DNA from: Candidatus Vecturithrix granuli
GTDB taxonomy: Bacteria > Moduliflexota > Moduliflexia > Moduliflexales > Moduliflexaceae
Assembly (NCBI GenBank): GCA_000739535.1
Contig: DF820468.1
Span: forward strand, 96,543 to 139,728
DNA: 43,186 nt
Direction of reading: 5' to 3'
In this document: piece by piece, positions 17,835 through 24,281 of the stretch
Layout of the letters: each line of letters opens with the position of its first letter
Numbering within the stretch: the first letter of the stretch is position 1
Translations under genes and position numbers: made by a program
The notes under the pieces: generated by a model
What the model was told of the DNA's origin: nothing
Database searches by the model: none
Seen by the model: the letters and a program-made list of their open reading frames with translations, nothing else

Positions 17835-18800
17835 ATGGAAGAACAACTATTTGTGATTTCATCCGCACCTCATGTAAACTCGGAAGAAACGATTCCGAAA
17901 ATTATGTACACGGTGGTGCTCGCCCTGATTCCGGCTATGCTTTGTGCCGTCATTTTCTTCGGATTTCGGGCGGTTTTGTTGATTGCAACCTGTGTGATTG
18001 CGTGTGTTCTCACCGAGTATGTGTTTCAGCGAACCAGAAAAAAGGACGTTACAATTACTGATGGGAGTGCGATTATTACTGGCATTTTACTGGCGCTGGT
18101 GTTGCCTCCGAAGTTATCCCTTCTTTCGGCCGTTTTAGGTTCGGTTGTGGCGATTGCTCTTGGAAAGCAGGTATTCGGAGGGCTTGGACACAATATTTTC
18201 AATCCGGCTCTGGTAGGCCGCGCCTTTTTACAAGCAACCTATCCCGTTGCCATGACCACCTGGGTGAAGCCGTTTTTTTATGTTGGCTCCCCGGATGCCA
18301 TTAGTACAGCGACTCCCCTGGCCTTGATGAAATTTGAGAGCCAGGCGACCGCCTATTGGAAACTATTGATTGGGTATAGCGGCGGATGCCTGGGAGAAAC
18401 CTCAGCTCTTGCGCTTCTGCTGGGCGGAGCTTATTTGCTCTATAAAGAGTGCATCGAGTGGCGGATTCCAGCGGCCTATCTCGGCACCGTGTTTATTTTG
18501 GGCAGCGTGTTCTGGCTGGCCGATTCCAGCAAATATCCTGACCCGATTTTTCAATTGTTTGCTGGCGGCCTGATGCTGGGTGCGTGGTTTATGGCGACCG
18601 ATATGGTGACATCGCCAGTTACGCCATTAGGGTGTTGGATTTTCGGCATTGGGGTCGGAATTATGGTGATTATTATTCGCTTATTTGGCGGACTTCCCGA
18701 AGGAGTGATGTATTCCATTCTCATGATGAATGCGATCACCCCCTTACTGAATCGCTATACAAAACCGAAAGTCTTTGGAAGTCGAAAAGGAGGAGAATAA
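17835..18800 (+). CDS. rnfD: Rnf complex membrane subunit RnfD
   Basis: A 321-residue integral membrane protein with about nine to ten helices. The flavin attachment motif is DAISTATPL (154-162): it fits Dxx(S/T)xAT with Thr160 as the likely FMN-bearing residue, although the usual Gly before Ala is Thr here. GLGHNIFNPALVGRAFLQ at 116-133 is the conserved family loop. AGGAAAGAG lies before the ATG, 21 bases after rnfC. RnfD carries covalent FMN placed by ApbE and helps route electrons across the membrane. Confidence 0.92.
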   Translation: MEEQLFVISSAPHVNSEETIPKIMYTVVLALIPAMLCAVIFFGFRAVLLIATCVIACVLTEYVFQRTRKKDVTITDGSAIITGILLALVLPPKLSLLSAVLGSVVAIALGKQVFGGLGHNIFNPALVGRAFLQATYPVAMTTWVKPFFYVGSPDAISTATPLALMKFESQATAYWKLLIGYSGGCLGETSALALLLGGAYLLYKECIEWRIPAAYLGTVFILGSVFWLADSSKYPDPIFQLFAGGLMLGAWFMATDMVTSPVTPLGCWIFGIGVGIMVIIIRLFGGLPEGVMYSILMMNAITPLLNRYTKPKVFGSRKGGE

Positions 18801-18802
18801 GC

Positions 18803-19456
18803 ATGAACGTCACGAAACAGATGGTGCTTGTGTTGACCGTTGTCGGCGTTATATCAAGCCTGCTGATGGCGGCGTCGGATACGCTGACAAGACCCTTGAT
18901 TGAACAACACAAACGTGAAGAACTCCAACAGGCAATTTTTGAAGTGTTGCCTGAGGCCAAAGAGTGTGAACGCGATGGGGGGCAGGAGTGTAAAAATATC
19001 GGCACAGACGAACTGCGGGTGTATAAAGGTCTTAATGCCGCTAATGAGATTGCCGGGTATGCCTTTGTGGCTGAAGGTCCTGGATTTCAGGGGACAATCC
19101 AGATGATGATTGGTATTTCTCCTGATTTATCCCAATTATTCTCCATGAAGGTGTTAGCGCAAGTTGAGACTCCGGGCTTAGGGGCAAGAATTGCTGAGGA
19201 GACCGACAAGAAGGATTTTTTTGAACAGTTTGCGGGATTACAAGCGCAAGGAATGGATAGCGTCAGTGCTGGTTCTCAAAAGTATCAGGGGCAGCCAACA
19301 ACCGCAGAAATTCCAAATTTTATTCAATCGGTCAAGAATGAAACGCCCGATGAACCGAATGAAATTCAAGCCATTACCGGCGCGACGATCTCGTCAAAAG
19401 CTGTGGTGAGTATTATTAATCAGAGTCTTTTCAAGCTCAGGCAGATTATTCAATAA
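18803..19456 (+). CDS. rnfG: Rnf complex flavoprotein RnfG
   Basis: A 217-residue subunit with one N-terminal membrane helix (about 7-25) and an outer FMN-binding domain. The attachment motif is QAITGATISSKAV at 189-201, with Thr195 as the FMN site. The Asp usually found three residues before the TGAT is Gln. GPGFQGTIQMMIGIS and VLAQVETPGLGARI are conserved features. The start is ATG 18803, preceded by AGGAGGAG, and lies only two bases after the rnfD stop. The frame runs open far upstream inside rnfD but that part is not RnfG-like. Confidence 0.92.
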   Translation: MNVTKQMVLVLTVVGVISSLLMAASDTLTRPLIEQHKREELQQAIFEVLPEAKECERDGGQECKNIGTDELRVYKGLNAANEIAGYAFVAEGPGFQGTIQMMIGISPDLSQLFSMKVLAQVETPGLGARIAEETDKKDFFEQFAGLQAQGMDSVSAGSQKYQGQPTTAEIPNFIQSVKNETPDEPNEIQAITGATISSKAVVSIINQSLFKLRQIIQ

Positions 19457-19463
19457 TTGGTTT

Positions 19464-19494
19464 TGTAGAATAAAACCGCAGGTTTTGTTCTACA
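19464..19494 (+). promoter_or_regulatory. Stable intra-operon hairpin between rnfG and rnfE
   Basis: TGTAGAATAAAACC (19464-19477) and GGTTTTGTTCTACA (19481-19494) form a 14-bp stem with one G-U pair and a three-base loop. The sequence GCGTTTTTG follows. It lies just after the rnfG stop and 28 bases before rnfE. It could act as a partial terminator, an mRNA processing or stability element, or be a dispersed palindrome that landed here. Confidence 0.65.
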
Positions 19495-19521
19495 GCGTTT
19501 TTGCGTTGCAGGAGTATTATC

Positions 19522-20148
19522 ATGGCAGAAAAAGCAGTACAGCAAACCACAGGGATTCCCTTTCTCCACGAGTTAAAACGTGGGGTCTGGTTAGAAAACC
19601 CTGTTTTCCGTCAAATTCTTGGAACCTGCCCAACTTTGGCCGTGACCAATACGGTGAAAAATAGTCTGGGAATCGGTCTGGCCACGTCATTTGTGTTGAT
19701 TACCTCAAGCCTTATCGTCTCATTGATTCGAAAATTGGTGCCAGGTCAGGTTCGGATTGCCACATTTACGGTGATTATTGCGGCATTCGTGACTATTGCC
19801 GATCAATTTTTAGCCGCCATGTTCCCGGCAATTAGTAAAAGCCTGGGACCCTTTGTTCCGTTGATCGTCGTCAATTGTATTATTCTTGGACGGCATGAAG
19901 CCTTTGCGTCAAAGAATCCGGTGAAAGCGTCTTTGGTTGACGCCATTGTGATGAGTTGCGGCTTTATCACGACCGTGGTGTGTCTTGGCATCGTGCGTGA
20001 ACTGTTGGGATCAGGATCGATTTTGGGAATTCAAATTCTGGGAGAGTGGTTCAAGCCCTGGGTCGTCATGATACTGCCCGCCGGGGCCTTCCTGTCGTTA
20101 GGAATTGGCTTAGGTCTGATGAATCACCTTGCCAGGAAAAAAGCATGA
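19522..20148 (+). CDS. rnfE: Rnf complex membrane subunit RnfE
   Basis: A 208-residue RnfE/NqrD-type protein with about six membrane helices. It opens GVWLENPVFRQILGTCPTLA, a hallmark of this subunit, and contains VPLIVVNCIILGRHEAFASK. RnfE and RnfA are related, inversely inserted subunits that together hold a membrane iron-sulfur centre; a conserved cysteine is seen in each near the first and fourth helices (GTCPTLA, VNCIILGR). The start is ATG 19522 with GCAGGAG nine bases upstream; a TTG at 19501 in frame is not needed. Confidence 0.92.
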   Translation: MAEKAVQQTTGIPFLHELKRGVWLENPVFRQILGTCPTLAVTNTVKNSLGIGLATSFVLITSSLIVSLIRKLVPGQVRIATFTVIIAAFVTIADQFLAAMFPAISKSLGPFVPLIVVNCIILGRHEAFASKNPVKASLVDAIVMSCGFITTVVCLGIVRELLGSGSILGIQILGEWFKPWVVMILPAGAFLSLGIGLGLMNHLARKKA

Positions 20149-20155
20149 GGATGCT

Positions 20156-20728
20156 ATGAAATATTTGACAATTTTTATTTCAGCCTCAGTGGTGAATAAT
20201 TTCGTTCTCTCATATTTCCTGGGGATTTGCCCGTTTATCGGAGTGTCAAATAAAATAGATTCAGCCATTGGCATGGGGATGGCAGTGACGTTTGTGATGT
20301 CGCTCACCGCATGCATTAGCTGGCTCATCAACCATTTCGTGCTCATCGGGTTAAACCTTCCATTTCTGGAATATGCGGCATTTATTCTTGTGATTGCCTC
20401 GCTGGTCCAGTTAGTTGAGATGTTTATTAAAAAGACGGCGCCAGCCCTCTACCAGGCTCTGGGAATTTATTTGCCGCTGATTACGACCAACTGCGCCATT
20501 TTAGGACTGGCGTTATTAGGCGTTTTGCGAGAATATACGCTGGTAGAAAATTTGTTTTTCGGGGTAGGGGCCGGCGTTGGTTTTACATTAGCGTTAATCA
20601 TTATGGCAGGCATACGCGAAGAATTGGAACTAGCGGATGTCCCGGTTTCGTTACAAGGAGCGGGGATTACTTTGATCACTGCAGGATTATTAGCCCTGTC
20701 GTTCATGGGATTCGCTGGGATCATTTAA
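20156..20728 (+). CDS. rnfA: Rnf complex membrane subunit RnfA
   Basis: A 190-residue RnfA/NqrE-type protein with about six membrane helices. Family features are VVNNFVLSYFLGICPFIGVS near the start and LPLITTNCAILGLALL in the middle, the two Cys-containing segments that pair with those of RnfE. The ATG at 20156 is eight bases after the rnfE stop with GAGG before it. The family match begins at this codon. Confidence 0.92.
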   Translation: MKYLTIFISASVVNNFVLSYFLGICPFIGVSNKIDSAIGMGMAVTFVMSLTACISWLINHFVLIGLNLPFLEYAAFILVIASLVQLVEMFIKKTAPALYQALGIYLPLITTNCAILGLALLGVLREYTLVENLFFGVGAGVGFTLALIIMAGIREELELADVPVSLQGAGITLITAGLLALSFMGFAGII

Positions 20729-20730
20729 TT

Positions 20731-21540
20731 ATGACAACGATAATTTTAGCCATTCTGAGTATGGGGGGGATGTGTGCCCTTCTGTCATTTTTATTAGCAG
20801 GAGCTGATAAAAAACTGCGGGTTGAGCAGGACCCGCGAGTAGAAAAAGTGCTCGCCGCGCTGCCAGGCGTCAATTGCGGTGGCTGTGGTTTCCCGGGCTG
20901 CTCTGCATTTGCAGAACATGTGGTGGCAGGGGATGCGCGCATTAATGGGTGTGCGCCCGGAGGTCAGGCAACCGCTGAGAAAATTGCGGCGATTATGGGA
21001 GTTGAAGTTGGGTCTATGGAAAAGCAAGTCGCGGTCGTCTTGTGTCATGGCGGGACCAAAGAAGCCGCGAGAAGCGCAGTGTATAACGGCGTCAAAACCT
21101 GTCGTGCCGCCATGTTCATTGGCGGCGGCGGAAAACTGTGCTACTATGGCTGTATGGGCTATGGCGATTGCGTGACCGTCTGCCCGTTCGATGCGATTGC
21201 GATGAACGATAACTTGCTCCCCGTCGTTGATCCGCAAAAGTGTACGGCTTGCGGAAAGTGCGTCGAGGCGTGTCCGCGTCATCTGATCGAACTTCATCCG
21301 ATTAATCATACCATGTTTGTCTTCTGCAAATCCCAGGATAAAGGGCCGGCAGTCAAAAAAGCTTGCAGCGTCGGCTGTATTGCCTGTCGGGTGTGCGTCA
21401 AAAATAGCCCGATTGAAAATGGGATCGTGATGAATGGGAATCTGGCCTCGATTGATCATGCGATCTGCCCACCCTCTGACATCGTGGTGGAAAAATGTCC
21501 GATGAAGACGATTCAGATCGTCAAGTATGATCTGAAGTAG
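20731..21540 (+). CDS. rnfB: Rnf complex ferredoxin-like subunit RnfB
   Basis: A 269-residue RnfB. After an N-terminal membrane helix (2-22) comes a 4Fe-4S motif with Cys49, 52, 57 and 74 (NCGGCGFPGC...NGCAPGG). A second cysteine-rich region from about 108 has CYYGCMGYGDCVTVCP and then CTACGKCVEACPRHL, giving two ferredoxin-type clusters. The extra C-terminal stretch (VGCIACRVCVKNSP...CPPSDIVVEKCPMK) holds further cysteines and suggests additional clusters. RnfB takes electrons from reduced ferredoxin. Its ATG is two bases after the rnfA stop. Confidence 0.93.
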   Translation: MTTIILAILSMGGMCALLSFLLAGADKKLRVEQDPRVEKVLAALPGVNCGGCGFPGCSAFAEHVVAGDARINGCAPGGQATAEKIAAIMGVEVGSMEKQVAVVLCHGGTKEAARSAVYNGVKTCRAAMFIGGGGKLCYYGCMGYGDCVTVCPFDAIAMNDNLLPVVDPQKCTACGKCVEACPRHLIELHPINHTMFVFCKSQDKGPAVKKACSVGCIACRVCVKNSPIENGIVMNGNLASIDHAICPPSDIVVEKCPMKTIQIVKYDLK

Positions 21541-21544
21541 AAAT

Positions 21545-21640
21545 AGTGAGTAGTGATCAGTAATCAGTCCGTCAGTGATCAGTGATTACTTGTCAGTCAG
21601 GACACTAATTACTGATCACTGCTCACTGAACGGACTGACA
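21545..21640. repeat. Imperfect palindromic repeat after rnfB
   Basis: AGTGAGTAGTGATCAGTAAT (21545-21564) pairs with ATTACTGATCACTGCTCACT (21608-21627) with one mismatch in 20 bases. TCAGTCCGT and ACGGACTGA form a second, overlapping pair. The region is full of the tetramer GATCAGT in both orientations. It probably ends the rnf transcript or is a dispersed repeat. The remaining bases to 21788 are T-rich and show no gene. Confidence 0.6.
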
Positions 21641-21788
21641 ACAGATTCTTTCCGAGAAGTTCACAAGAATTTTTCATTTTTTTTCTTCCTCACCTCTTGC
21701 TTTTTTTTCAGGGTGGTCTATAATGAGGTTGTGGTAAACATGATAGCCTCGAGAGGTTGTCGAGTATGCCTTAAGGAGGAAAATCATC

Positions 21789-22244
21789 ATGATTTCAGAA
21801 ATCGGACGTGTGACAAAGCTCAACAACGGAAAGGCCTGTGTCGAAATTGAGAAGCGCAGCGCATGCGCTGATTGCCATGCCGGCTGCGTTTGCGACCTGG
21901 GAAAAAGCGTCATGCTGATTGACGCCTCAGACCCAATCGGAGTCCATGAAAATGACACAGTTCAACTCTCCATCCCGACTGAGAGCGCGTTACGAGCGTC
22001 GTTTGTAGTGTATGGAATCCCGCTCATCGCACTCATCTCAGGCGTGCTTGGAGGGGAATATCTTGGCAAAATCCTTGGAATTTCTACAGTTTTAGAAATC
22101 CTGGGAGGATTTACGTTCCTGGGAATTTCTCTGGTGTTTATCAAATTGTATGATAACGTGTTCAGGCAAAATCGTAAAAATCAGCCTGTCATAACAAAAG
22201 TGATCCATGAACATGTCAATTGGCAATTGGGAGTTGACAATTGA
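21789..22244 (+). CDS. rseC: RseC-family protein (SoxR-reducing system)
   Basis: A 151-residue RseC/MucC-family protein. The N-terminal soluble part holds the family's cysteine cluster SACADCHAGCVCDLGK (C-x2-C-x3-C-x-C), followed by two membrane helices at about 72-92 and 95-117. TAAGGAGGA lies before the ATG. In E. coli RseC works with the Rsx (Rnf) complex to keep SoxR reduced, so its location 250 bases after rnfB is in keeping with a role in Rnf maturation or electron flow. The final residues are encoded within an AATTGACAATTGAG repeat and are probably an accretion. Confidence 0.85.
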   Translation: MISEIGRVTKLNNGKACVEIEKRSACADCHAGCVCDLGKSVMLIDASDPIGVHENDTVQLSIPTESALRASFVVYGIPLIALISGVLGGEYLGKILGISTVLEILGGFTFLGISLVFIKLYDNVFRQNRKNQPVITKVIHEHVNWQLGVDN

Positions 22245-22260
22245 GAATTGACAATTGAGA
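22234..22260. repeat. Short tandem repeat TTGACAATTGAGA
   Basis: The 13-mer TTGACAATTGAGA occurs at 22234-22246 and again at 22248-22260, and CAATTG variants precede it. The repeat overlaps the end of the rseC coding sequence and supplies its last codons and stop. Confidence 0.7.
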
Positions 22261-22279
22261 CAAAGGGGGGCTGAATTCC

Positions 22280-22894
22280 ATGCTCATTCTAAAAAACGGG
22301 GAGGTTCAGCATCTAACAGTAGGAGAACATACCAAATATAAGAATGTCGTGTTTTCCGATGATATCAAAATCGAACTGACCAATGATAAGAAACTCCCAT
22401 TTCGATTGATGGAAGGCGATAATCCAGGTTTGACATATATTGATCTGTTCGCCTTAAATTTTGGCTATAAAGAACGGTTAAAAAAACGCGACAGCACCGG
22501 ATGGACGAAAATTTATTACGGATGTTCCCGATCCGTGCGGGACGAAATTCTGTTTTTGCGAGAGGAAGAAATTATTGAGGTTTTTTCAACCCAGAATTGT
22601 CATCAACAGGCTTGCCAATATTGGTCGAATCCCACCGGGTTAACCGACCGGCGCTATGCCTTTAATTGTATTCTGGCCCGGTATCGCACGATGAACCATA
22701 TCGGTCTGAAAGAAGGGTTTACCCTGGAAGAAGTCGGACGCATTTACGCCTGTACCCGCGAACGTATTCGTCAGATTGAAGAAAAAGCGCTGCGTCGTAT
22801 GCGCCATAAATCGCGGATCGACCGTTTTAAGATCTTCAAAGAAAAAGTCCTCAATTACAACGATTACACCTACGGCAAATTTCAAACCTCGTAA
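22280..22894 (+). CDS. Protein with stand-alone sigma-70 region 4
   Basis: A 204-residue protein. The C-terminal 70 residues match sigma-70 region 4, the helix-turn-helix that reads the -35 box: [20 protein letters not shown] (about 150-169) then [14 protein letters not shown]. Regions 2 and 3, needed for core binding and -10 melting, are absent. The first 120 residues match nothing I know; they contain [18 protein letters not shown] and a Cys/His group near 107-113. A strong AAGGGGGG lies before the ATG. It could be a co-activator that borrows the sigma DNA-binding fold, or a diverged partial sigma. Position after rnf and rseC is not proof of a regulatory link. Confidence 0.75.
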   Translation: MLILKNGEVQHLTVGEHTKYKNVVFSDDIKIELTNDKKLPFRLMEGDNPGLTYIDLFALNFGYKERLKKRDSTGWTKIYYGCSRSVRDEILFLREEEIIEVFSTQNCHQQACQYWSNPTGLTDRRYAFNCILARYRTMNHIGLKEGFTLEEVGRIYACTRERIRQIEEKALRRMRHKSRIDRFKIFKEKVLNYNDYTYGKFQTS

Positions 22895-22931
22895 AAAAAA
22901 TAGCCCTGACAGGGAAGGAATCCCTGTCAGG
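22895..22931 (-). terminator. Rho-independent terminator on the minus strand
   Basis: An 11-bp perfect stem (22905-22915 with 22921-22931, CCTGACAGGGA) has a five-base loop. Read on the minus strand it is followed by CTATTTTTTTTAC, a full T run; read on the plus strand it has none. It thus suits a transcript coming from the right on the minus strand. The plus-strand gene that ends at 22894 stops just before it. Confidence 0.6.
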
Positions 22932-22943
22932 CAGCAAGGCGTG

Positions 22944-23192
22944 TTACGAACTCGGCAGGTAACACTTTGAAAGTCTCGATCTTATTTCAATCAGGCTCAA
23001 TTTCGAAAAACCTGATTTCCCGAGGTGTTTAGTCACGTGCTTTCCGCAGCGTTCAATCTTGACGGAAAGCTGCTTGTGGCTGGAATGGCTGGAGATTAAA
23101 TCCACTAAAATTTTGATTTGCGATAATGCCTGATGTGATCGACAGGTATTACGTAAACGCTGCCTCAAATCATTTATCTGTACAAAACCCAA
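22944..23192 (-). CDS. Possible small basic protein, minus strand
   Basis: An open frame of up to 82 residues reads LRQRLRNTCRSHQALSQIKI and later KHVTKHLGKSGFSK, rich in Lys, Arg, His and Ser. It ends 13 bases before a strong minus-strand terminator, which is the main reason to list it. The start is unclear: only TTG codons are available (23192 or a few codons later) and none has a clear ribosome site. It may be a decayed gene or an untranslated RNA. It occupies most of the gap between the sigma-region-4 gene and the exported hydrolase gene. Confidence 0.25.
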   Translation of the reverse strand: MGFVQINDLRQRLRNTCRSHQALSQIKILVDLISSHSSHKQLSVKIERCGKHVTKHLGKSGFSKLSLIEIRSRLSKCYLPSS

Positions 23193-23206
23193 AAGGAGAG
23201 TGTGTT

Positions 23207-24232
23207 ATGAAAATATACAGACAAGGGATATTTTTTACGATACTCATGATGCTCGCGCTGAGCATCACCTTTCCCGGTTTTTGTCAAACCACCACTCCGC
23301 CGACCTCGCCGGTGCGGCTGATTTTTATCCACCATTCCACTGGCGGGCACTGGCTGGCAGCAACCCCCAGTGAATACGGACCGTCTGGCGACCTGGGAGA
23401 AGCCTTGATGAACAACAACTACTATGTCAGCGCCACGAATTACGGATGGGGACCAGATGGCATCGGTTCAAGAACAGATGTTATCAATTGGCCGGAGTGG
23501 TTTACTGGCCCCAATCGGAATACCATTATGGCGGCAGTGTATGCCGAAACCGGTCAGAATATCAGCGGCGACTATGGGTCATTCGGAGATTGGCCCCGGC
23601 TGGCGACAAATCCGGGCGGGGAAAACCAGATTATCATGTTCAAATCCTGCTTTCCGAACTCGGATATCTATGGCAATCCGACCGATCCTCCGGCCGCTTT
23701 GCCCAACGATGAAATGACGGTCGCCAACTTCAAAGCCGTGTACAATAACATTCTCCAGTATTTTGCCACCCGGCAGGATAAGCTGTTTGTGGTGATTACC
23801 GCGCCGCCCATGTCAGAAGCCGGCTATGTGAACAATGGTACCGAACCGCCGGCCGCAACACGCGCCGCCAATGCCCGCGCATTTAACAATTGGCTGGTGA
23901 ACGACTGGCTGGATGACTATGCCTACAACAATGTTGCAGTCTTCGATTATTACAACGTGCTCACCAGTAATGGCGGCGATTACGATACCAATGACGCCGG
24001 ACGGGCGACCGGTAATCACCATCGCTGGTGGAATAATCAAGTGCAGCATGTTCAGGGCCTGGTCAACAATTATTCGGCATACCCGACGGATGAGATTTAT
24101 GGTTGGGATGATCACCCCCGAACGGCGGGGCAGCAGAAAGCCACCGCGGAGTTTGTGCTGCTGCTCAACTATTTTTACAACCGCTGGAAGGGTAGCAGTG
24201 CCACATCCTCGTATCTATTGTGGACAAAATAG
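23207..24232 (+). CDS. Exported SGNH-type hydrolase-like protein ending SYLLWTK
   Basis: A 341-residue exported protein. AAAAGGAG precedes ATG 23207. The first 25 residues are a signal peptide (KIYRQG, a hydrophobic run, then PGFCQ). The mature part starts RLIFIHHSTGGHWLA, followed by GDLGEALMNNNYYVSATNYG, and ends with DDHPRTAGQQKATAEF, a DxxH-like block as in SGNH/GDSL hydrolases. The first block would hold the nucleophile Ser (HHSTGG) in that reading. Family assignment is from pattern only. The C-terminus is a short Ser-rich linker and SYLLWTK, identical to the end of the convergent neighbour. Confidence 0.65.
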   Translation: MKIYRQGIFFTILMMLALSITFPGFCQTTTPPTSPVRLIFIHHSTGGHWLAATPSEYGPSGDLGEALMNNNYYVSATNYGWGPDGIGSRTDVINWPEWFTGPNRNTIMAAVYAETGQNISGDYGSFGDWPRLATNPGGENQIIMFKSCFPNSDIYGNPTDPPAALPNDEMTVANFKAVYNNILQYFATRQDKLFVVITAPPMSEAGYVNNGTEPPAATRAANARAFNNWLVNDWLDDYAYNNVAVFDYYNVLTSNGGDYDTNDAGRATGNHHRWWNNQVQHVQGLVNNYSAYPTDEIYGWDDHPRTAGQQKATAEFVLLLNYFYNRWKGSSATSSYLLWTK

Positions 24233-24244
24233 GCCGTGTTAAGC

Positions 24245-24273
24245 TGTCCGACGTCCAAAGCGGCCGTCGGACA
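24245..24273. terminator. Bidirectional hairpin between convergent exported-protein genes
   Basis: TGTCCGACG (24245-24253) and CGTCGGACA (24265-24273) form a 9-bp stem in the 49-base gap between the convergent genes ending at 24232 and 24282. There is no long T run on either side. Confidence 0.6.
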
Positions 24274-24281
24274 ACGTGTTA

